NCBI GenBank assembly: GCA_033557675.1
Contig: JAWQRM010000102.1
Coordinates: 1-30,791, forward strand
Direction: 5' to 3'
DNA from: Coptodactyla brooksi
Lineage: Eukaryota > Arthropoda > Insecta > Coleoptera > Scarabaeidae
DNA length: 30,791 nucleotides
Positions within the stretch are counted from its first letter, which is position 1. Each line of letters starts with the position of its first letter. The notes under the pieces are model-generated. The model was not told where the DNA came from. It worked only from the letters and a program-made list of their open reading frames with translations, and did no database searches. Below, piece by piece: positions 11,201 to 23,200 of this stretch. A program made the position numbers and the translations under genes.

Positions 11201-14200
11201 TCCTGTTGTTTTCCTGTAACAACAGGGAAACTGTTAACTAACTAGTTTGGTTATTGTTTGACACACAAAGAATGTCACACTGTACGCGCCGACTAGTTTG
11301 GTTTTAGTAACACACGATGAACACAAGGAATGGGTGAACTATTAGAACGAGTAGAGGCAGAAAGAGACAGGACAGAGTTTTATTTGTATAGCGTTGAGAA
11401 TTTTGTTCCAGGCCAGAACGAAATTTTTCTACTCGGCCTACCTTTCTTATCGAGCGTGCCAGTCTGAACGCCTCTTTCAGATTTGATATCATTAGCTATT
11501 TTCAACTTTCCTAATTTGTTTAGTAAAGATTCTGTTTCACTGTAGTCTTTGCTGTGGTCATCGCTAGATTTGCTTCTTTCTAATGACTTGAGGTCTAGTT
11601 CTTCTGGTATTTCCAACATTTTAGACTCTTCAGCTGTATTTAGTATAGCTGAAGGAGTTTTGCAACAAACTAAACATATTCTTGTACCAGGTTCATTTAC
11701 ATATGTGCAATGTTCACATTCCCATGGAGAATTTTCTACATCCTTAACCATTGAGGGTGTACCAGCACTCTTCTCACTTTTCTTTGGTGATTCTTCACTT
11801 ACATCCTCACTTTCAGCATCATATTCATCACTTAAAGTTTCATGAAGGCTATTCTTTCGAATATTCTTCAGTACAGGAAGCCTCTCCATTTTCTCTATAG
11901 TATTTCTTCTTTTCAAATCTCTGGGCATTGAGCCAGTATCTCTTGGTCTACTTGCTGGTTTTCTTTCACTTCTTTCAGTATGGCTAAAAACTGATCTGTG
12001 GTCATCTACATCATCTTCAGAATCATCACTTTTTCTATACTTTCGATGACTACGTTTGCTTATGTAAGACTTCCGGGATTTTACACTATGGGATGGTGAT
12101 GGCGGTCTAGAGTAATGACTATGACCCATGTTCATTCCCATGGGATAAGGGTACATTCCAATGTTTCCTGGCGGAAGACCATGCCATGGGCCCATCCACA
12201 TTGCATTGTTCATAGGGTATCCTGGTGGTATGTTCAGGCTTATATTGCTGCCCATGTGTTGTGGATCACACACATTGCCCCATTGATCAACCCACATGCC
12301 TTGGTAACAGGTTGGACAGTTCAATTGTGCCATTGACTGTGTCTAAAATTTTAAAAACCATTTGTCAATATGTGTTGTACTAAATTAGCTGTTCATATTA
12401 TTCCAAACTATTTGAAGTATTAGCTGGTCATATTTAAATTAAGCAAAATAATGATCAAATATGTAAGCATATAAATTTGAAATATTTATCGAGGGAGTAA
12501 TTGAGGATTTTAAAAACGTATTAGTTAATACACAAACTTTCTAACGGTCAAAATAGAATATACATTTTCATATAATTTACGAAAAGGTACAAGCGAAATC
12601 AAAACTTTGAGTCTGATGCTACATTTCTGTAGAATTCTGTAATACCTCCATGTACTAATGTTTAGCTAAAATAAAATAAAAATATTACTTGTTGCATTAG
12701 ATGAGTAGGACGATGCTGATGAACGAAGGGCGCATTCAAATCAAACACAGAAGCACTTTGAGGTAAGCGGCCAGTTGCAGAGGGGCACGAAGTGTTACTA
12801 AATCTTCTGAGGTTGTTATGGCCAGCATCCGATCCTGACATTGATCCAGATCTTAATCTATTCCAGTGGTCTGAATCCATATCTACCGATGATCTCTAAA
12901 AACATAAAGATGTTACCAGACCAACCAGATGCCTATACTTTTCCAATGCACATACTTGGCTAGATGATAAAGACAATGGTATATTAGGAGTTGTTCCTCT
13001 CATTATTGCTTGATGCTGCCTGTAGCGTTGCTGCAACGACGGACTGGGAAGATCCGTTTCCCTAAATTTATCAGCGGGTAATGGATTGGAAAAGTCAGAT
13101 TTTGTTGCTGAAAATTGTGATAAACGAGCACATATGGATCAAACAAGATAATTTCAAGCTATATCTAATAAAGAATAACAGATATGTCAAACTTACTTAC
13201 ACTTAACTGATGGTGAAGCAGGTGGAGGAGGTAGTGGTCTCGCTACCATCCGTTTTAAGCTATCCATCTTTTGTTTGAATGAGAATCCATCTTTTCTTGG
13301 TAAAGTAGCGGTGGCCTGTAAAGTTAAAAGTTATCGCTTCTCATTTCTGCTTTTAATTAAGCTTACTTAGTTCGGCTACAAGGCTTTGATAGAGATTTCT
13401 AAGAGCATTACTAAAAGCATATAGAGTTAGTATCTAGAATACTACACGTGCTACAGATAAAGTAAACAAAAAATAAGACACATTTTTCCAAATTACTTTT
13501 CAACACAATAGTAAAAATGGTCTTTTTTCTACATAGTTTTTATATATGACTACACATACATGTCCATATATGTACAAACAAAACATATACTCTATAGAAA
13601 TTTAGATCTCAAAAATGAAAGCAAGAATTGGTAGCAAAAATTATTGGTTGTATCAACCATGAATATTTTTAGCAGTTAAAATTCTCTATCAAAAAAGTAG
13701 AGTTAAATAACTCTACTTTTTTGAATTCATACTACACAGGAAGTTTCAAGAGATATAACTCATTACTATATTGCAAAATTGATAAGATTGATGTAGTTCC
13801 TGCTGCCAACTCTCCCAAAATAGTTACATCAAAAATGCAAGTAGGTAAGCAATAAGTTGTGCAAATTACCTGCACATTTCTAAAAGGTAATGGACTTGGG
13901 CATGGTGACGGGCCATTGGAACTGGAACGACGGTGCCTTCTAGGGGGTGGAACAGGGGCTGAAGCTTGCTCACCTTTCGGAGGCAGTGGTGGACGTACTT
14001 CGGAATGAGGATCCACACTCTAAACAGCAGGTTAATCAAAATATAACTAATTTAAGAGAAATTTAATCATACCCTTCTAGTATGGTTTGTCCTTTTGGGA
14101 TGTCTATGATACATATCATCACAAGACAGGCAAAAAATCTGCTTGCATTGATGACAATTAACTGATGGGTATGAAGAACCACAAAGCTCACAATGTTTGC

Positions 14201-17200
14201 CATCTTTAGTATTTACTAGAAGTATAACAAAAATTAGTATCTAAATGTGGTACAATGCCTGAAAATTACCAAGCTCTCGGTTTTTCTGTGGTAGTGGAGG
14301 AGCATTGCAATAGGAACCAAATTCGATGACCTCATAGTCTGGTTCTTGAGACTTGCCTTGTTTTCTAACATCCTTTGGAACTTTTGTATCAAATGGGATT
14401 GGTGGTGGTGTCGGACCTCCACCAGTTTTGTTCTGAAAAAATACATTTAGAATTTGTAATATAACAACAGTTTTGATATGTAAACCACGTCATATATAAA
14501 TATTTTTACCAACAAAATTTATGCATTCAAATGACAAATAACATTTTACATATGCATACGTTTTTATGAATAATAAGTTAAAGAAAAAAAAATTAAATAA
14601 ATAGAATAAAAATAATGTTAACAATCTTTTATTTATACTTATATGTACTTTACTCTTATTAATGTTATTTTATGCAAAATAAAATTAATTTAGAATAAAA
14701 ACGATTCTTTGAGAAACACTGATCTATGTTAATTAAATTTAAGAAATACATTCACGTTACTTTATATATTTATATTAAAGTGGCAATATACTACTCCCGG
14801 GCAATGTAGCACTAGTGTACTAATATAACCTAAACTTCTATAATTTAGGAGTGACAAATATCATATTAGCCGATATAGAATGTATTTCCCACCCTATAAC
14901 AACCATCTTGCGGATAACAAGATTACGAATGATCAAGTGTTACGGCAAAGAGAGTATTAATTTAACATTTGGCAAATTAGCATTTATGTTTAATATTTCT
15001 CTTCAAGTAAATATATTACTAAGCTTGAATCCAGATAATTACATTTAAAATAACCGATGTATACTGTGTTGTATTTAAAGTTGGATTACGTTCAAGTCGA
15101 GTTTGAACTTCCTTTTTTAAACGTTGGCATTGATGGTGTAAAGCCAGTCGCTGCTAACTTCGTAGGCGTTAATGACACACTTTACAACCTTTCGTGGTTT
15201 ACGACAGTTAAAGGAAACACCGATAAGGATAGCAAACGTTTAACATGTATTTTTTATCAAAGTTTTGTGGTGCTTGCTTAGAAAATGACACAAACTTATT
15301 ACCAGTGCCAAAATCGTCAGACATCAACTCAAAACTATCGCAATGCCTCAAAGAAGTGGTATTAGAAGAAACTTGAAATCGGTTGTATGATGGTTTTATT
15401 TACAATAAGATGTTTTGCAGGATTGGAGTTTCGTTCAACAGTTTTATATTTGCACATCTTGTCAAAGGAAACTAGATATTGCTTTCGAATTTCGGCAAAT
15501 TTGTTTAAAGTCTGTCGAAACGCTAGAGAGATACGTTAAGTTACTCATGGAAGAGGGAGGCACTATAAGAAGTAACATGGATGTGCATATGATTAAAAAT
15601 GAAATTCCTGAGCAGTTACTCAACGATTATAAATTAAAGAATACGGTAAATCCCAATGTAGTGTTACCAAGTCCAAATGGCGCAGTCGTACCTGGTACAA
15701 ATATCATTTTGAACCCTTTCTCATTTTATAGCATTATACCGACAAATGCCGTTCTACCGATGATTCCACAACCTGCTCCTAGCTTTCAACCAGATTCCCA
15801 AATGGGTGTTGGTCTCCAACCAGCTATTAGTTTTCAGCCAATTATTACAAAATCAAAAGGCTTGAAACCAACTAACCTCCCACAAACAACTAATTTCATA
15901 AATCCTATCCCACAGTTACTAATCATAAACCCTATGCCACCAGTGAAACCCCCTGAAAAAGATTGTACAAAAGAAATAGAAGATATTTTAAACAATGTAG
16001 AATCCGAGGAAATGAGTGTATCAGTTGATCCGATGGCATTTGGCATACTAGATGAGGAATCCGATTCAAATGTGAGTAATGTTGGATCAGATAAGGAGGC
16101 AATAGAAACGAATCATAAAACAGAATCAGTAAATGCTAAAGAAACAAACAACCCAATGTATGCCTGTGTTAAATGCAATGCTACGTTCAATAAAGCCAGA
16201 GACCTGACAGCACATAAAAAATCGAGCGACGACTGTCGTACCAAGTACTTCACGAAAGGGTCGAAATCGGCAGTGTGTCCAAAGTGTAAACGCCCGTTCT
16301 GTACTCAACAATACTTACAGAAGCACTTAGCGCGTTGTAAACACTTGAAATCTAAACCAAAGCAAAAGAACTTAAAACATAAGAAGAAGCCACAGAAACG
16401 AAAAGAAGCTGATAATAGCAAATTGCTAGAAGAAAATATTAAAGTGGAGGCAAGAGATATAGAAGAATATAGGAATGCACAAAGTCAAGTATCATATACA
16501 AATGAAGTCAATCCCCTGTCAAAAACGAATGAAATGAATGAACAGTCAAAAACAAATGAAATGGATCTTGATGCACCACTAACAGAAATGAAACATCCAA
16601 CAGTAGAACCAACAGAGATTACTTCTATTAAAATAGAAACGGCGCCAACGCTGGTTATTTCTGAGACAGCTGCACTTTTTTCACATTTGAACGTCGACAT
16701 GGTAACTGACAGATTCCAGTGTAGGTATTGCAAACGCACTTACGAATGTACAGAAAATTTAATACATCACCTGGGTAGTGTGCATAACGACACCGTGCAC
16801 TTTCGTTGTCAATTTTGCAATGAAAAATTCATTAGTGGCATGTTATTAGAAGACCACTTACCTGGTCACTATAATTATTTCAAATGTTCTATTTGCAACG
16901 AAACTTTCACTGATGTGAGTGAAATTCCCATCCATATGTCTAATCACCATACCGCAGCACCCGTGATGTGTGTGAGTTGTAATGAGGAGTTTATCACCAA
17001 CGAATCAATAATAGAGCACAGCAAGTTGCATTTGAAAAATCTGGTTTTCGAATGTCACGTTTGTAGTGAAAAATACAAAAAGATAGAAGAACTGTACGTT
17101 CACATACTACAACATTTTCATAATATTTCATGCTTGTTTTGTCATCAGAAATTCCAGAGTGAATTTGAATTGAAAGAACATACCGATCTCTGTGGCAATC

Positions 17201-20200
17201 AGGTTTACAGGTGAACGTGAAGGTCCCTTCTCCTTAGAAGGGACTTTCAAATCACTTAGAATAATAGAGGCATGTAGACTTTAATGAGAGTTTATAATTA
17301 TACATGAATTGCACTGTTCTTTGGAATTTTTATTGTAAATATTAATCCAAATGTTTATACTACTGTAATTTTTTTAAATTGATTATGGTCATTTTGTTGC
17401 TTAACAATAAATTAAGAAAATATGTTCTTAATACATGCAGTTTGTTTTTAATGTATAATCGTTAAATAAATGATATTCCTAATTTGTGAATCTTATTGCT
17501 TGGATGTGTTCCATTCAAATAATTGGAAAAGCATTTAAACTATTACATACAATTATAATAATATGTTTATTTACCCCAACAGGTGTATGGCACACCAACA
17601 GGTGTCCCCTATACTAGAACAAATGTTAATAGAATCTAGCATATATGTCAACATTGAAATTTTAATAATATTGGAGAACAAAAATAAATTCAAACTACTA
17701 AATCGAGTAAGTGATGTTTAAGAAGACCATAATTGAACAAATGGATCATTATGGTGGGTATTCCCCTGTCTACAATAAATCACAATGCACCAGCATAGCG
17801 GAACATTCATACACCCAATGGGGAGATAAAAGGTTCACGGAACTCTCGATGCCATTTGGTGCACCCATAATAACATTTTGGACAGCAAGTACGGATAGAC
17901 ATACACATTGTAGACGACCTTCCCTAAAAGTTCCATATTAGGGCTTTCCTTCTATGAGTGGTATCAATGAAGTGATAGAGGTAAGCGTAATAAGAGTTGT
18001 ATATTAAGTCATCATTTTGCACTTTACTTAACCCTTAATTATTCGCATCAAGAATATTACATGTGTTTTCAATGGGCTTTGACCCATGCGAGTAATTAAG
18101 GGTTAAATACAGAGTATAGTCCGCATGATAAAACCCAGCTGTCAGCAAATCTTGTCAACATGAGAAGCAAATGACTGAAGAGACCATTTATCACTTAAAG
18201 CAGCGTCACCTTAGTACATAATATTACAAAATGCTTATTGATATGAATAGTAAGTTTATTTAGTTCTAAAATCTGTTTAGTTCTAAAACACTGTTCTAAA
18301 ATCATATTTTACTTAACTAGAAATTGTCAGCATCTATTACGTCAGCGTAGAGTACATTTCCGCATTATTTGCATATGCTAAAGCATCATGGGAGTGCAAG
18401 GAAAAGCTTGAAAACAAATGATCTGAGTGCGGATCTGTGGTTTCTATTGCAGTAGACAAGTTAGTTGTTTATCCAGATATAAGTAGAGTAATAAAAGGAA
18501 ATTGGGTGAGAGGCCAATTTGCAAAGTAAAATACTGTTCAAAATTATAAACTGCCTCGCAGATCAAGTCAAAGTTCATACTTATAGAACATAAATGCAAT
18601 ATATAATATGTTTAAAAATGTTTGTAATGTTAGGCAGGATATAATGAGTTTTAAATATATTTAACTGCAAAAGAAATGACTATTTATGATGAGAAGCTTA
18701 TTTAATGATGTTTTCACAAACCATCCCTCAATTTCTAAACGTACAGTTTATAGAACAGTGCGGTGATTTTATGAAACAGAAAATTTGAGGAAATAGTAAT
18801 ACAATACTAATAAGCGCTTATGAGATGTACCACGCCATTACTAAATTAAGGTCCTCAATGTGATGTTACAACAGAAAGTCCTTGACCTAATATTATAAAG
18901 TGGAAGCAAATACACAAACAGTGGAAGTAGGAATAATAACAATACATAAAAAGGGATATACAAAGGATTACTCAAACCACAAGAAAATAACCATAACAAG
19001 TACACCGGGAAAGACGTTAACTAAAATCCAGTAGTCCTTTCAAGTGAGAGGAGATTGAGAAACAAATTCTAAACTACGATAGAGGACAGAAACTCTAGTA
19101 TTGACGATATGCAACAGAAACTCGCAACACAGACCTAGAAGAGGAAGAAGTACTCAAGACTTAATCTTTGTAATAAAACAACGATAAGAAAAGCTAGGTT
19201 CAGAAATGATCGAAAAATATGTATCTGCTTTATAATCCTAGCATTTGACAGAGTAAGAACAGAATATGTATGATGAAGTCTAGAAGAAAGAGGAATTCAG
19301 TCAGAAATGATAGAGATTATCAAGGTACTTTATAAAAATAATGAAAATATAGTAAGAATACAAAATGAAGAATCTGCTAAGTTTGAAGTGAAGATAAAGC
19401 CAAAAGCAGGATTGCATGCTGACTGTGCTGTAGTTGATGATGGTGCCGCAAAGAAAAGCAAGGCAAGGTGCTCAAGCTTGGAAGTGGAAAATTGGAGAAT
19501 GAAGGCTGTCTCCGTAAAGCTATTACTGTTTCCTGACGACATGATGCTGGTATCGAAATTGGAAGAAATACTACTGCAGAATTTGAGAATGTATCATGAA
19601 CAAAACAAAAAGGATGATAATGACGACAGTAGAAAAGAAACAAAAAATCGAAATAGATGGCAGGATATTAGAGCAGATGAAGAGCTACTATTTGGACAAA
19701 CTATTTGGGCATAATTATAGACGTTAATTGAAAGATAGATTAACAAGATGGCAGGGAAAGGTGAAAGATTGTATAGTACACTATGAAACACATTCCTGAG
19801 CCGTAAGAAGGTACCAAAGAGATTAAAGACGGAAGTCTATAAGGTTAGATCATCCTCAATATATGGAGGCAAATCCTGGGTCATCACAAACCAAGACAAG
19901 AGCAGAGTCGTAGCTACAGAAATGAGAATGTTGAGAAAAATGAAAGGAATAACGAGAATAGATAACAGCTGGGATGGTTAGGACACATTTACAGAATGGA
20001 CAAAAAGAGAATGATAAGGAAGGTGTAAGCTAGAGTGCAGGGAAAGAATAAAGGTGGGCGGGCAAAAATAGTTGGGATTTGATACAGTGGAACAAAGGGG
20101 AGTCAAATAGCTCGAGGTTAAAACAATCGAGCAGGGCAGGAAATTTTGGAGTGCAAGAGAAATCAATAATGTAAAGAGTTCTTTGTAAAGTCCAACACAC

Positions 20201-23200
20201 TTTGTGATTTAAGAGCGATTAAGAGTAACATCTATTTGGGCATAATTATAGGAAAGAATTGAAAGATAGACAAAGAAATTAACAAGATGCTAGGAAAAGG
20301 AGGAGGATTCTATAATTCATTCTGAAATAGATTCCCGGGCAATAAGCAGGCACCAGGGAGAATAAAGACAGATATCTATAAGAAAGTAGTCAGACCATCT
20401 TCAATATATAGAGGTGAATTGTGGGCCATCCAAAACCAAGATAAGAGTAGAGTCACAGCTATGAAAATGAGATTTTTTAAGAAAAGTGAACGGAATAACA
20501 AGAATAGATGAAATAAGATTCACGGTAGTCACATTTAAATTTTAAACTTGTAGAAGCAATAATAGAGGAGAAACAGCTGGAATGGTTAAGACATTTATAG
20601 AATAAATAAAAAGAGAATGATAAGGAAGATGCACAAAAGTAGAGTGTAGGGAAAGAATAATGTGTTCCGGCAAAAAGAGGATGTGAAGACCCAGCCGGGA
20701 ATGCGGTAGAACAAAGAAAAGTCAAGTAGATCGACGTTGGAAGAATAGCACAGTACAGAAAATTGTGGAGTGTAAGCAAAACCAATAATGTAAAGAGCTC
20801 TTTATAAAGTTCGACACCTAATGGTGTAAAGACTTATTAAGTAATTTAAGTTATGATGTGAAACTGCGACCAAAATAATAATTTCTTTAATTCCATGTCT
20901 TTTTTTATGAGATCAATATTCAAGTCGATATAACAGACAACTAACCACTACAAATACAGATTTTTGGCAATTTTTTGAATTCGGCAGGAAATAACAATTA
21001 ATTGAAGCCACCCAGATTGCCTGATTTGTTACCTTTCGATTATTTTTAGTTTATGCACTTAAAAATAAAGTGTATGCTAGAAAGCTCTAAGATCTAACCG
21101 AATTAAAGTAACTGAGTCGTACTGAATTAAATCTAATCGTACATGATATCATGATAAACACTTCAGAGGTATTACTTACTGGCACGTTATCTAGCTGTAT
21201 AGCAGGATTTTGAATTTTTTTTTGATAAAGAAGTGTTAAAGCGACTTAGAACAAGGTGGATTTCTATAAGAGGAAAAAATCGAGTAATAACGTCAATTTC
21301 ACCATCAAGACCGATTATCTATATTCTCGTATCTTAAAGTAGTCATTCTGGAGCAAATTTAAAGTCGTTCAATTTATTATCTACCATCGCTCATAATATG
21401 TACGTATAGAAATTAGCAATTTCAAATCAAATAAGAATAATGCTTACCACCCATTGCGGCATATTTCTAGCCAATCGGAGCTTTGTGGATGGATTTGAAA
21501 TGGCCATTGGTCGCCATTTGGTTTCCGGTTTCTTCTGAAATATAAAAAAGGTTTAAAGTTCAATAAACATATATGTATTCACGCCAAAAAACAATTTTTC
21601 CTCTCAATCAAGTCGTCAGCCATCTATTTTTACTTTTTGATCGAACCAATAACAGAGTACTAGAAACTATACCCAGGATATTTTGAGACATTTCTTTAGT
21701 GAGTATTAATAAAACAGTTCGAAAATAAAGATTGCCGTACTTTTCTATTTTTACCACTGTTAATGTCGTTGCTTGATGCGTATTATGTCCACGACTGTCA
21801 TTGAAACGTATTTAGTATGGATCCTTTTAGTAAATATCACCAATTTCACAACTTTGAAATATGATCTATATTTAAACTTGACGGTATAAATTTTATAACT
21901 ATTTCATGACGTCATATGTCTGGTAACAAGGGAAAATAAACTGGTTATATACATCTCAAGGTTTCCAACCACATATGTTTCGGCTAGTCTTCCTTTATCT
22001 ATAATATCCAACGTTTTTTTTTCTTAATTGGAGGAACCCGTTAACCCAATACATGATCATCAATGAATAATATAAGTTTTCTGTTCTTGAGTGGACATTT
22101 CGACCCGATATGAAATTAAGTACAGGAGAACCTCGATTATCCGAGCTTTGATTAATCGAGGTTTCTGTTAACCGAGCCGATAACGAACTCGATAACGATT
22201 TTTTTTTGTGAATGATCCTTGAAAAAGACATTTTCTTATTCACTGTCCATGCTACAGACTGAAACATAACATTATAGATGTTTATTTTTATCATTTAAAA
22301 CCCGTTCTATTGTTTTTTATTGTAAAAGATGTTCAATTCGCGAGTAGAGCGAGTTTTTATACACAATTTCTATTAACCGAGATTTCCGATATCCAAGGTA
22401 CCAGCGGTCCCAATTAGCTCGGATAATCGAGGTTGCACTGTAATTACATAATTATTTTTTAATAAACAAGAAAATAAATTGACCTCAGAATAGGAATCGA
22501 ACCCGCGACCTTCCATTCGTTTAACGAAATCCGACGGCGAGGTTGTTTAAGTGTTTTTGAACGGGAGAAATAAGCGGATGGTTTTCTGAAGAGTGGGGAG
22601 ATGACAGAAATGGAAAGATGCAACTTGCTTATATACAAATCACGCCAGTCTGTATGTGTATTCTTGTCTGTCTGCGCGAAGATTAACTTACGCAAATGGA
22701 AACGCGATATGTTCACGTACGAGACTATATGGCACTAAACTATTATATAAAGTACACTTTCGTATTATTAGTATTATTGGTACTACATTGTTAATCATCT
22801 ATTTAGTCATAATTCACATTGATTTTTTTGTAGGAATGAGTGATAACCTGGCATTTTTTCCAGTTTTTTTTGGTCAGAGTATCAATTCAATACGTCAAAG
22901 GCTTTAGAAATACAGTAAAACTTCGATTAACCATCACCGTCGGGACCGGGACTGTGACGGTTAACAGAATATACGGATAACAGAAGTTTTGCAATAAACG
23001 TGTACAGTAACGAAATTCCAGTGCTCTTTTGGGACGAAACTGAAAATGAGAACACGTACAAGTCGATAATACACATTTATATTTACAACTATAGGCCATA
23101 ATAGTGGTACAAATTGTAATACTAGTATGTACTATATACGGTAGTTTTCACTTACGTCAGATAATAAACTTTATTCGAAGCTCCAGCTTTATGTGCGGCA

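Larger units (their letters stand above)
14433..21447 (-). other. lubel intron 2, 7 kb, hosts a nested gene
   Basis: Contains the complete ZAD zinc-finger gene (plus strand), a possible Harbinger piece, a piggyBac-like miniature element and reverse transcriptase remnants. 14.45-15.23 kb and 20.85-21.44 kb show nothing but A/T-rich sequence. Confidence 0.75.

Noticed and set aside
15057..15281. 74-codon plus-strand frame before the ZAD gene
   Set aside because: It overlaps ZAD exon 1 in another frame and lacks any motif; the ZAD Cys pair supports the 15245 start instead.
17711..17941. 76-codon plus-strand frame as a small gene
   Set aside because: No homology recognised, and the minus strand looks more like a transposase remnant.
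22481..22544. Functional tRNA gene
   Set aside because: No D arm and a mispaired anticodon stem; kept only as a tRNA-like fragment.
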